Below are positions 9,702 to 18,041 of a DNA stretch of 50,295 nt, piece after piece. This DNA comes from Bacillota bacterium. GTDB lineage: Bacteria > Bacillota > Sulfobacillia > Sulfobacillales > Sulfobacillaceae. Location of the stretch: the NCBI GenBank assembly GCA_023475835.1, contig JAMCVM010000098.1, forward strand, positions 1 through 50,295, written 5' to 3'. The position numbers and the translations under genes are program-made. Within the stretch, counting starts at the first letter, position 1; each line of letters opens with the position of its first letter. The notes beneath the pieces were generated by a model. That model did no database searches and was not told the origin of the DNA. It saw only the letters and a list, made by a program, of their open reading frames with translations.

Positions 9702-10466
9702 ATGCCAGCCTATCGCGATCAAGGCATCGTGCTACGGTGCAAACTCTATCGAGATAACGATAGCCTGGTCACCTTGTTTTTAATTAATCACGGCAAAGTG
9801 GCCGCCGTAGGTCGGGGAGTACGAAACCCTAAGAGTCCTTTAAACGGAGGACTCTATCCGTTATCCTATAGTGGGTTTGAGTTATACCGGGGCAGAAGTT
9901 CTCTAGAATCGATCACCACCGCCGATGTGATTCGTGGATTCGGCAAAATTCGGGGCGATCTCGATCGCATCGGTTGGGCGAGTGTGCTGGCCGAGGTCGT
10001 CGACGAGTGTTTTTCTGACCATGACCCTGCTCCTGAGGCATTTTATATTTTAGTGGCCGGGCTACAAGCCCTGAACGAGGGGAGGCATCCCCCTTCGGCG
10101 GCCATGGCGGCGATTTGGCAATTACTTCGTGCGGCCGGCTTTGTGGATCGTTTTGATTATTGTCCCCATTGCGGAGTGCGATTGGACGGGCCCCTGCTCT
10201 GGGTCAGCGGGGCGAAAGACCCTTCGTGCCCCTTGTGCGCCGGATCAAAGCGCACCAAAACATTTTCGTCGGGTGCGGTGAAGACGGTCAATCGCTGGCT
10301 TGAGGCGACGCCCGACAAATTTGGCGGGGTGGAAGTGCGTGGTCGGCTAATCCAGGAGATGGTGGACTGGCTGTCGATGACCTTGGCAAGCCAAATTCAT
10401 CGGATCCCAAAAAGCTTGGGCTTTATCAACCAATTGTTGGATCAAGAAGTGGAGGAACCGCGTTGA
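9702..10466 (+). CDS. recO: DNA repair protein RecO
   Basis: This 254-residue protein starts with the OB-fold typical of RecO ([20 protein letters not shown]) and has a zinc finger CPHCGVR ... CPLCAGS at about residues 155-185. RecO loads RecA onto SSB-coated DNA together with RecR. It begins 4 nt after era ends and overlaps glyQ by 4 bp. Confidence 0.93.
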   Translation: MPAYRDQGIVLRCKLYRDNDSLVTLFLINHGKVAAVGRGVRNPKSPLNGGLYPLSYSGFELYRGRSSLESITTADVIRGFGKIRGDLDRIGWASVLAEVVDECFSDHDPAPEAFYILVAGLQALNEGRHPPSAAMAAIWQLLRAAGFVDRFDYCPHCGVRLDGPLLWVSGAKDPSCPLCAGSKRTKTFSSGAVKTVNRWLEATPDKFGGVEVRGRLIQEMVDWLSMTLASQIHRIPKSLGFINQLLDQEVEEPR

Positions 10467-11332
10467 CAGCAACGATCCAAGATGTGGTCATGCGTCTCAA
10501 ACAGTTTTGGATGGAACAAGGTTGCCTTTTGGCTGAGCCCTACGACTTAGAAGTGGGCGCAGGCACGATGCATCCATTGACGTTTTTCCAAGCCCTGGGT
10601 CCGAAACCGTGGAAGGTGGCCTATGTGCAGCCGTCGCGAAGACCGGTCGACGGTCGTTATGGCGAAAATCCGAATCGGTTGTATCAGCATCATCAGTTTC
10701 AGGTGATTTTAAAGCCGTCTCCCGATGATGTGGTCGATCGCTACTTGGATAGCCTAAGCGCGCTTGGGATTGACCGTGAGGCTCATGATATCCGGTTCGT
10801 CGAGGACAATTGGGAAAATCCGAGTTTGGGGGCCATGGGAATGGGCTGGGAGGTGTGGTTAGACGGGATGGAAATCACCCAGTTTACCTATTTTCAACAG
10901 ATTGGCGGACAAGAATGTCGGCCGGTTACCGCCGAAATTACCTATGGACTAGAGCGCCTAGTGAGCTATCTGGCCGGGGTCGACGATGTCTGGTCGATCT
11001 TGTGGGCGCCCGCCGTGCCCTACACCGAACTGTATCGCCGCAACGAATGGGAACAGGCGACTTATAGCTTTGAACTGGCCGACGCCAGCTTACTGACGGA
11101 GTGGTTCGCGCGGTATGAAACCGAATCGAGGCGGCTGTTGCTCCAAGACGTGGTGCGACCCGGGTATGAGTTTCTGTTGAAGGCCTCTCACGTCTTCAAT
11201 ACCTTGGATGCGCGGGGGGCCATTTCAGTCACCGAACGCCAAGCCTATATCGCCAGGATGCGATCGCTAGCGCGCATCGCCGCAGAAAAATGGTTAGAAC
11301 AATCAAAAGCAGCAATGGAGGTGACTGGGTGA
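10463..11332 (+). CDS. glyQ: Glycyl-tRNA synthetase alpha subunit
   Basis: The 289-residue protein is a full-length GlyQ: it begins with the conserved helix ending FWMEQGCLL, then [17 protein letters not shown] and [19 protein letters not shown], the class II aminoacylation core. With GlyS it forms the alpha2beta2 bacterial glycyl-tRNA synthetase. The start is TTG 10463 inside the recO stop region. Its stop overlaps the glyS start by 4 bp (GTGA). I see no T-box leader because the gene is embedded in the operon. Confidence 0.97.
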   Translation: MTATIQDVVMRLKQFWMEQGCLLAEPYDLEVGAGTMHPLTFFQALGPKPWKVAYVQPSRRPVDGRYGENPNRLYQHHQFQVILKPSPDDVVDRYLDSLSALGIDREAHDIRFVEDNWENPSLGAMGMGWEVWLDGMEITQFTYFQQIGGQECRPVTAEITYGLERLVSYLAGVDDVWSILWAPAVPYTELYRRNEWEQATYSFELADASLLTEWFARYETESRRLLLQDVVRPGYEFLLKASHVFNTLDARGAISVTERQAYIARMRSLARIAAEKWLEQSKAAMEVTG

Positions 11333-13386
11333 CGGAGCTCCGTTTCTTATGGGAAGTGGGTGTGGAGGAAATTCCGAGTCGCTATCTGACTGAGGTTACC
11401 CGGGAACTTTATGGACGAATGACCGAGGCGTTGGCAGCCGAGCGCATTGCGGCAGGACCCTTGCAGGCAGATTCGACCCCTCGGCGGCTGGTGGTTTACG
11501 GCTCTGTGCACGCTGAGCAAGATCCGAAATGGACTAGCCTGCGCGGACCCCGGCTGGAAGCGGCCTATCGCAACGGTGCACCCACGCCTGCGCTGGAAGG
11601 TTTTTTGCGTCGATCGGGGGTACCGGTTGACGAACTGATTGAAGAGACGATCGACGGCAAACCCTATCTGGTCGCTCGACGTCGCGAGGCGGAAGAATCG
11701 GCGGCCGTGGTGTTGCCGAGGGCGGCATCGAAGGCGTTTTCGGCAATGAATTTACCCCGCAGTATGCGCTGGGGAAGCGGCCAATGGCGATTTGTTCGCC
11801 CCGTTCGCTGGACCGGGTTGTGGTTGGAGAATCAAGCTCTAACCTTCACCATCGTCGGCGTAGCTTCCGGTTCACTGAGTTATGGCAATCGGACCGATCA
11901 CCCGGGCGCTTTGGTGGTGGAATCGGCCGAGGCGTATCCCCGACTGATGGAGTCCGTGCTCAAGGTGATCTTAAATCAGGATCAGCGCCGGGAGGCCATC
12001 GTGGCCAAAGGCAGGGCCTTGGCCGAGGAGGCTGGCGGCGAAATGGCAGCCGATGACGCCTTGCTCGACGAAGTGGCGGCTCTGGTCGAATGGCCGGTGC
12101 CTTTCCGGGGCGCTTTTGACCCGGAGTTTTTAACGGTGCCGGAGCCCATTTTGGTCACCGCGATGAAGGTCCATCAGCGTTACTTTCCCGTGTACGATCG
12201 CAGCGGAGGGCTCCTGCCCTACTTTATTGGGGTGCGCAATGGCGAGGGCAAAGATCTTGACACGGTGCGTCATGGCAATGAAAAGGTGCTGCGCGCTCGA
12301 TTGAAAGATGCCGATTATTTCTACCGCCAAGACATTAGTCAACCCTTAGCCACTCGCATTCCACGGCTGGCACAGGTGGTCTTTCATGCCAAGTTGGGGA
12401 CGTATGCGGACAAAATCGAGCGCATGATGAAGCTCTGGGAAGAGACCAGGTCGTTGTGGAGCCTGGACGCGACGGAGGCCAGCGCCGTTTTGCGAGCGAT
12501 ACAATTGCTGAAATGTGATTTGTTAACCCATGTGGTGGAGGAATTTCCCGAGTTAGAAGGGGTGATGGGTGGGATTTATGCCAAGCACGACGGCGAATCT
12601 GACATGGTTGCCGATGCTATCATGGATCAATATTTGCCCCGGTGGCAAGGCGATCGGATTCCGAAAAATCGGGTGGGCGCGGTGATTGGATTGTTAGATC
12701 GAACGGATACCTTGGTGATGTCGTGGGCTCATGATATCCAGCCAACGGGTTCTGAAGATCCGTTTGGGCTCAGGCGGGCGGCTTTGGGGATCGCACGGAT
12801 TGGGACCGAGTCTGATGTCGCTCCCGGCTTGCGTTTAATCACGCTGTTGGAGACGGCCAAGGTTCTGTATGGGCTGGATCCCCTCGATCTGATCGGACTG
12901 CGCGATTTGGTGATTTCCCGGTTGAAAAGCTTTTGGGCAGACAAGTCTCAGGTTGAAGCGGTAGAGGCCCTGCTGGCCAAGGACGACGCCTTAGGTACGC
13001 TGGCCGGCCGGGTCAGCGAGTGGAAGCAAGTCGCGGATAGTGCGGGCTGGAATGCTTATTTGGCAGGATTCAAACGCATCGATCGAGTCGTGCGCGACTG
13101 GGACCAATCCCATCTCGAACCTCGCTATGGCGATCCTCAAGAAGAGCGGTTGGCCGCGGCCACACGACAGGCTGCCGCGGCGTCTCAGCGCGGGGTGTCG
13201 TCCTGGTGGGCGGCCATGCCCAATGTGCTCGATGGCCTGACGGAACTGTTCGAGCGAGTCTTGGTCATGGATGCCGATTTGACCGTGCGCAGCCGACGGT
13301 TAAGTCTGCTCGCAGCTTGTCGCCAAGAACTTGCGCGGTTTTGGGATCCTTCGAGATTTTCAGCGCAGGATAGCCAGAAGGGGTGA
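11329..13386 (+). CDS. glyS: Glycyl-tRNA synthetase beta subunit
   Basis: The gene encodes 685 residues, the usual GlyS length. Family segments include [11 protein letters not shown]-like [15 protein letters not shown] at the N-terminus, [20 protein letters not shown], and the HD-like [11 protein letters not shown] part. The beta subunit binds tRNA-Gly and is needed for aminoacylation with GlyQ. GTG 11329 is the best start because a strong GGAGGTGAC lies just upstream and it overlaps the glyQ stop. Confidence 0.96.
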   Translation: MTELRFLWEVGVEEIPSRYLTEVTRELYGRMTEALAAERIAAGPLQADSTPRRLVVYGSVHAEQDPKWTSLRGPRLEAAYRNGAPTPALEGFLRRSGVPVDELIEETIDGKPYLVARRREAEESAAVVLPRAASKAFSAMNLPRSMRWGSGQWRFVRPVRWTGLWLENQALTFTIVGVASGSLSYGNRTDHPGALVVESAEAYPRLMESVLKVILNQDQRREAIVAKGRALAEEAGGEMAADDALLDEVAALVEWPVPFRGAFDPEFLTVPEPILVTAMKVHQRYFPVYDRSGGLLPYFIGVRNGEGKDLDTVRHGNEKVLRARLKDADYFYRQDISQPLATRIPRLAQVVFHAKLGTYADKIERMMKLWEETRSLWSLDATEASAVLRAIQLLKCDLLTHVVEEFPELEGVMGGIYAKHDGESDMVADAIMDQYLPRWQGDRIPKNRVGAVIGLLDRTDTLVMSWAHDIQPTGSEDPFGLRRAALGIARIGTESDVAPGLRLITLLETAKVLYGLDPLDLIGLRDLVISRLKSFWADKSQVEAVEALLAKDDALGTLAGRVSEWKQVADSAGWNAYLAGFKRIDRVVRDWDQSHLEPRYGDPQEERLAAATRQAAAASQRGVSSWWAAMPNVLDGLTELFERVLVMDADLTVRSRRLSLLAACRQELARFWDPSRFSAQDSQKG

Positions 13387-13390
13387 CCCA

Positions 13391-14251
13391 ATGAGTCAGG
13401 ACCAATCGTCTCAGGTCTTCATTATATCCGACGCCTTGGCGGGGACGGGAGAGCGTGTTTTCCGAGCGGCCATAGTTCAGTTTGCCAACCGCGAGTTGGA
13501 AGTAAAGCGAGTACCGCACGTCCGCAGTCAGGAACAAATCGACACCCTGATGGAGGAGGTTCGGCGCTGCCGGGAGCCGGTTGTGCTGTATACGTTGGTG
13601 GAGTCGAAGTTGCGACAATATTTACAGCGGCAGACGGAGGCGATTGGGGTGACGGCCATCGACTTGCTGGGCCCGATCTTGGATCGGCTGAGTGAAGTCT
13701 TGGCAGCGTCGCCTAGCGAAATCCCAGGGCTGACTCATCGTGTCGACAGCAATTACTATGCTAGGGTGGAGGCCGCGGAGTTCGCGGTCCGATTTGACGA
13801 TGGCAAGAGCCCGAAGGGGATTCGCGAAGCCGATCTGGTCCTTCTCGGCGTTTCTCGGACATCGAAAACACCGCTAAGTCTTTATCTGGCCAATCGTCGG
13901 CTTAAAGTGGCCAATATCCCCGTGGCTCCTGAACTTCCGTTGCCAGAACGCTTAGAGGAACAAGCCAGCAAGGTGGTGGGCCTAACCATCGATCCTGCCC
14001 TCCTGCTTTCCGTCCGCCGGGAAAGAATGAAGAGTTTGGGAATGCTGGGCGCATCCACCTATGCGTCTCAGGACCGCATCGCAGCGGAGTTGGCGTTTGC
14101 CCATCGGCTGTTCGAACGTTTGCATTGTCCGGTGATTGACGTGAGTCACCAAGCGGTCGAAGAAACCGCCGATAAAGTGCTTCGTACTTGGAAGACGCGC
14201 CGCAGTGCAATGACTGGTGCGCCAATACCGTCGCCAAAAGAGTGGTCGTGA
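13391..14251 (+). CDS. yqfL: Pyruvate phosphate dikinase / PEP synthase regulatory protein (YqfL)
   Basis: This 286-residue DUF299 family protein has the P-loop-like segment GVSRTSKTPLSLYLANR and the C-terminal SSYASQDRI-like TYASQDRIAAEL. Members are bifunctional kinase/pyrophosphorylases that switch pyruvate phosphate dikinase or PEP synthase off and on by ADP-dependent threonine phosphorylation and phosphate-dependent dephosphorylation. ATG 13391 follows a purine-rich GAAGGGGTGA. In Bacillus yqfL is followed directly by dnaG; here about 12 kb of other DNA comes between. Confidence 0.92.
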   Translation: MSQDQSSQVFIISDALAGTGERVFRAAIVQFANRELEVKRVPHVRSQEQIDTLMEEVRRCREPVVLYTLVESKLRQYLQRQTEAIGVTAIDLLGPILDRLSEVLAASPSEIPGLTHRVDSNYYARVEAAEFAVRFDDGKSPKGIREADLVLLGVSRTSKTPLSLYLANRRLKVANIPVAPELPLPERLEEQASKVVGLTIDPALLLSVRRERMKSLGMLGASTYASQDRIAAELAFAHRLFERLHCPVIDVSHQAVEETADKVLRTWKTRRSAMTGAPIPSPKEWS

Positions 14252-14323
14252 CCGGCGCGCTGGCCTTAAATGACGGACAAAGATTCCCGGCGGTAAGAGC
14301 TGAGTCGCCAAAAGGAGCGAGAA

Positions 14324-15070
14324 ATGATCCGACCATTGATCTTGGGACATCGCGGCTATAGTGCACGATACCCAGAAAATACTCGTTTGGCCTTGGTTAA
14401 GGCGATGGAGGCGGGAGCCGATGGTATTGAACTCGACGTCGATCTTTCTTGTGATGATGTGGTCATGGTGATGCATGATGAGACTGTGGATAGGACCACG
14501 GATGGCCATGGGCCTCTTCATGACCTCTCCTATGCAGCGCTGCGCAAATTGAATGCCGCCAAGGGGTGGACGACGAGTGCTTGGGAACCGGTACCGACCT
14601 TACAAGAAGTGCTCAACGACTTGTATCAGGTCCATCCGCACGGACTGTACAATATCGAAATTAAAGTCTCGGACGGGCGCTGGCGGGAGGTAGTCGATCA
14701 GACCCTCAGGGTCTGCCGTGACCATCCCCTCCGTCAACATATCCGCTATTCTTCCTTTCATCAACCGAGCCTGGAGTATCTGTTAAGCCAGGATGCGCGG
14801 GCTCAGGCGGGATTATTGCTGACGAATCTACCCCAGGACCTCGGCCCGCTTCTTGCCAACAAGGGATGGATCGCCTTGCACTTGTGGCAGGGCGCGGTCG
14901 ATTCTGCGGTGGTGTCTCGATGCCATGAACAGGGGTTGGAAGTGGCCGTGTATACCGTTGACGACGAAGAGACCATGCGCCGCATGGTGCAGGCAGGGGT
15001 GGACGTCATGATCTCCAACCAGGTGGGGCGAGCCCTAGACTTTGTCGCTAGCCTATCGCGTTCTGATTAA
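14324..15070 (+). CDS. Glycerophosphodiester phosphodiesterase
   Basis: A 248-residue GDPD-family enzyme with the N-terminal catalytic signature GHRGYSARYPENT, then GIELDVDLS (metal-binding Glu and Asp) and MHDETVDRTTDG. These enzymes hydrolyse glycerophosphodiesters to glycerol-3-phosphate and an alcohol. There is no signal peptide, so it should be cytoplasmic. An AAAGGAG lies 8 nt before ATG 14324. A strong terminator overlaps its stop, marking the end of the housekeeping run. Confidence 0.93.
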   Translation: MIRPLILGHRGYSARYPENTRLALVKAMEAGADGIELDVDLSCDDVVMVMHDETVDRTTDGHGPLHDLSYAALRKLNAAKGWTTSAWEPVPTLQEVLNDLYQVHPHGLYNIEIKVSDGRWREVVDQTLRVCRDHPLRQHIRYSSFHQPSLEYLLSQDARAQAGLLLTNLPQDLGPLLANKGWIALHLWQGAVDSAVVSRCHEQGLEVAVYTVDDEETMRRMVQAGVDVMISNQVGRALDFVASLSRSD

Positions 15071-15098
15071 CCCGGATCGCGAATAGGCTAGGTTTTTT
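15047..15098 (+). terminator. Intrinsic terminator after the GDPD gene
   Basis: An imperfect 13-bp inverted repeat (CTAGCCTATCGCG at 15048-15060 against CGCGAATAGGCTAG at 15078-15091) is followed by six T residues at 15093-15098. The left arm lies inside the last codons of the GDPD gene. Confidence 0.8.
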
Positions 15099-15139
15099 GG
15101 GATCAAGTCTTGCTACAGCGTTAGCGTCGAGCAGAGAGA

Positions 15140-16317
15140 TCAGATGGATGGCGGCTTTAAGCGCAGCGAAAAAGGCACACTCAATAGCAAAAGCCCGGCG
15201 GTGACTTCGAGAGTGGAGACGACGCCGATGCGCGAGGCTAAGAGGCCTAATCCGCCTACACCTAACGCTCCCAAGGTGTTGCCCACCCCTAAAGTTAATC
15301 CTGAGGCCATTCCTTGATTGTCAGGAAACAACGCCTGGCCGTACACCATCACCACGGAACTGGTGGCATAAAGCGAAAATCCTAAAAGGCCCACGCTGAT
15401 CCAGATGGCGAGGCCATGGGCATGCAAGAACCACCACAAGACTGCGCTAGACATAACCGCTGAGCCTACCAACGTCGGTTTGGGCCCGAACTTGTCTGAG
15501 AGCATTCCGCCAGTGATATTTCCCACGCTGCCGACTAAAAACATGGTCGTCAACAAACCTGTAGCTTCACCTAAGGGACGATGCAAGGCATGCCACAATA
15601 TAGGGACCATGGTCAGCGTTCCAGTGGAAGCAAGATTGCGGAGAAAGACGACGACGAGTAAATTGCCGGCAGCTTTCAAGCCGTGGCGAAAAGCTGGGGT
15701 CCAAAGCGCGCCGGTCCTCGCTCGGGGATGGGGGCCGGGCGAAGCACGAGGGCCATCACCAAGGCCATGGCCATGCCAGGCAGGGCAAGGATCCACAAGC
15801 CGCGGCGACCCCAGTACAAAAACGCGGTCGTGGCAGCCACTGGGGCCATTGCTCGTCCCAAATTGCCGCCCACCATGAAAAGACTCATGCCCATACCCGT
15901 GCGCGATCCAGCGAGTTCACCGACCAGAGCTGAGGCGTGGGGATGAAATGCCGCATTACCCAGTCCGCCTATCAACAAGGCCAGCACAAATATGGCATAG
16001 GTTGGGGCATAGGCTAGGGCGGTGGCAGAAATCATGCTCCCAACCAATAGCCCTCCGACCACAAAATGTCGAGTACCGACGCGATCGGCCCATAAGCCCA
16101 TCAAAGGTTGAAGCATTTGCGTGGTCAGAGCGGCAATCGACCCCAAGAGGCCTGCCAAAGCAATCGAAAAGTGCATAGAAACCATCAGCACTGGCAACAG
16201 CGATGGGAACAAGTTGGGGTAGGCGTCGTTGAGAAAATGCGCCAGAGTATAATACCCGACTTTCCACGAAGGTTTATCGTTTACGCCCCTAAGACTCGTT
16301 GGGGATGCCGACGTCAT
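15140..16317 (-). pseudogene. Frameshifted MFS transporter (fosmidomycin-resistance-like)
   Basis: Two overlapping minus-strand frames together make one 12-helix MFS protein of about 390 residues. The N-terminal part begins at ATG 16317 behind GGAGGTGAT and resembles Fsr-type transporters (YYTLAHFLNDAYPNLFPSLL). It continues to about 15700. The C-terminal part is then in another frame (TPAFRHGLKAAGNLLVVV...) and runs to 15140. The frames cross at about 15697-15712 near a CCCC run, where adding one C would restore a single frame. This is either a recent pseudogene or a sequencing error in a homopolymer. Substrate is unknown; drug or small-molecule export is inferred from family. Confidence 0.75.
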
Positions 16318-16348
16318 CAAATCACCTCCATTATCTACTGACAATAAC

Positions 16349-16362
16349 TGTATCATGACACA
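16349..16362. promoter_or_regulatory. Operator-like dyad upstream of the MFS gene
   Basis: TGTATCATGACACA is a near-perfect 14-bp palindrome 32 nt upstream of the MFS ATG. It could bind a dimeric repressor that controls the transporter; no regulator gene is adjacent. Confidence 0.3.
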
Positions 16363-16752
16363 TTCAGTATAAACCTGTCTAAGAAATTCTTCCCCGGGTC
16401 AAAGGGGGGATCTTAGTCGCGCACGGATCCCCTTAAAGTCGGCTGGATGGCATCGCGCACGGATCGCACGGGAACGGTTGCCAGGAAATCGTGTTCGTTT
16501 TCGCCGTCTGTCCAAAAATTGCCGAGGCATCCGGAGGTCTCTCTGAAATGAATTCCAGTGAACCGTGGGTAAGGAGATTTGTTGGTGGGATGGGATGAAA
16601 GAGCGTGATAGGAAGGTAGATTTTGCAGCCAGCGCTAGTGCTGCATAAAGAGCGAACCATCGTGGAATTTGAGACTGCACGCAACTGGACGGATCGGTTG
16701 GGGTTAAGCCTTAGGTATTCGACTCCGATAGCACATTTTTATCAGATGCGCC

Positions 16753-17124
16753 GTAAAACTCCGCCGTTTAGGGCGGAGAGACAAGGCCTTGCCGTGAGGC
16801 AAATCCTTTGCTAAAACACGCATGTTCGCTCTTTGAACGCAGGATACGTTCGTGCGGTTGTCTCTCGCAATCGTGGGGGACGTAAAAGGTATCGCGTCGT
16901 CACGACCAGACGTAATCAGGATTCGGCAAACCAAGGTGGTTAGCGAAGTCTAACCAAGGTGGTTAGGGAAGTCTAACCAAGGTGGTTAGCGAAGTCTAAC
17001 CATCACGTCAAGTCACCAGAGACCTTCGGGCGACCGGATAGCGGGTGTTTAGCGCACCCTTTGCGAGTAAAGCTCACCGGAGTGGGTTCCTCGTAAGACT
17101 CCTCTCCGTTCAGGGAGGGGAGTG
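16753..17124 (+). mobile_element. TnpB-type (IS605/IS1341) transposon relic with right-end omega RNA, copy A
   Basis: There is no intact ORF here. A hairpin CTCCGCCGTTTAGGGCGGAG at 16760-16779 resembles IS200/IS605-type end structures. From about 16825 to 17124 the sequence is clearly related to copy B (36902-37180, minus): shared blocks are ATCGCGTCGTCA (16891), CAGGATTCGGC (16917), ACCAGAGACCTTC (17015) and TGCGAGTAAA (17062). In the frame that is open in copy B, copy A reads VTRDLRATG and then a stop. The end is a GC-rich hairpin at 17099-17122. In TnpB elements this right-end region is the omega (guide) RNA. I infer a decayed tnpB 3' end plus omega RNA. About 215 nt of apparently featureless DNA follow before tusA. 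Confidence 0.6.
16931..16999 (+). repeat. 23-bp tandem repeat, three copies
   Basis: The unit CCAAGGTGGTTAGCGAAGTCTAA begins at 16931, 16954 and 16977, with one base change in the middle copy (TTAGGG for TTAGCG). It lies inside TnpB relic A, at the point where copy B has only a single short related stretch. Confidence 0.85.
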
Positions 17125-17339
17125 TCAAAAGTCATTGACAAATGACCACCTAATCTGGGGTCCAACAGACCGCACCCCGTGGGTCAATCGTCCCTGTTCA
17201 TCCAGGGCCATCCGTTCATACTGATAAGTGAAGTGCATCACAAAATATCGGTTCGAGAGTCTTACCCCGGGACCGGGGCTAAGATGCCGATGATTCCACA
17301 ACGATGCACAGGATCGAATCGTAGAGGGAGGCATTCTCG

Positions 17340-17594
17340 ATGACAGCGACGGAACTGAATGCGGTGACAGTGGACAAAGTGGTGGACGCTAGAGGCACTT
17401 CGTGCCCGGGACCGATATTGGCCGCTAAAAAGGGGATTGTGGATGTGACCGTAGGCGGGGTGATGATGGTGTTGGCGACCGATACCGGAACGCAACGTGA
17501 CTTGCCCGCTTGGTCCAAGAAAATGGGCCACGAATATTTGGGGGCGGTCGAGGAATCTGGAGCCTGGAAACTGTATGTTAAGCGGATGAGGTGA
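17340..17594 (+). CDS. tusA: TusA family sulfur carrier
   Basis: The 84-residue protein has the TusA active-site motif Cys-Pro-x-Pro (SCPGPILAAKK, Cys at about residue 22). TusA carries sulfane sulfur on this Cys as a persulfide. In sulfur-oxidising prokaryotes TusA and DsrE pass sulfur to an Hdr-like complex, and both flank the hdr genes here. GGGAGG lies 9 nt before ATG 17340. It is the first gene of the module and ends 6 nt before the next. Confidence 0.92.
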   Translation: MTATELNAVTVDKVVDARGTSCPGPILAAKKGIVDVTVGGVMMVLATDTGTQRDLPAWSKKMGHEYLGAVEESGAWKLYVKRMR

Positions 17595-17600
17595 GCGTCT

Positions 17601-18041
17601 ATGACCGCCTCCGAAACCATCAAAGATACGGCTTTGCCCAGAATTCTCGTCTTTTCCACGAATAACATTTCGGACCCCGGGGTGGATCTTGCCGGCAGTG
17701 CGCATCTCCACTACTCACCGAACGTGGTGACGATTTCCGTGCCTTGTTCCAGCGGCATTCGGCCCAGTCTCATTGAATACGCTCTGCAAGAAGGGTTTGA
17801 CGGCGTTTTTGTGGCGGCAGATGGCGAAGAATGTGCGTATCTCTCCGATTGTAGCGAGCGTACGGCACGGAATCTTGCCACGGTGCAACAGTGGATGGAG
17901 GCGCACCATTGGGAACCGCAACGGCTACGAATGGGAGCGATTTGCTCGGTGTGCGCGGAGTCCTTTGTCAGTTATGTTCAGGGGTTTTCTCACACGCTGG
18001 CTCAGTTGGGTCCGCGAGGAGGACAAGATCATGGAGTATGA
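17601..18041 (+). CDS. Divergent MvhD/FlpD-like electron-transfer protein
   Basis: This 146-residue protein aligns by eye with the MvhD family (ILVFSTNNISDPGVDLAG, YSPNVVTISVPCS, EEGFDGVFVAAD-like QEGFDGVFVAADGEE). MvhD normally holds a [2Fe-2S] cluster and links a hydrogenase or formate dehydrogenase to HdrA. The N-terminal Cys pair of the family (CNWC) is replaced by Ser/Asn/Ile residues. Five Cys remain or are new: C49, C78, C84, C115 and C118. The cluster is therefore altered or absent. It overlaps the following hdrA-like gene by 11 nt, so the two are translationally coupled and probably interact. Confidence 0.72.
   Translation: MTASETIKDTALPRILVFSTNNISDPGVDLAGSAHLHYSPNVVTISVPCSSGIRPSLIEYALQEGFDGVFVAADGEECAYLSDCSERTARNLATVQQWMEAHHWEPQRLRMGAICSVCAESFVSYVQGFSHTLAQLGPRGGQDHGV

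Noticed and set aside
10400-10463. T-box leader for glyQS
   Set aside because: The gene start overlaps recO by 4 bp, leaving no room for a leader.
16931-16999. CRISPR array
   Set aside because: The units are directly abutting with no spacers, and no cas gene is near.
17773-18030. N-terminal extension of the HdrA-GltD protein
   Set aside because: The frame is open but overlaps the mvhD-like gene; HdrA homology and the GAGGAGG site place the start at 18031.
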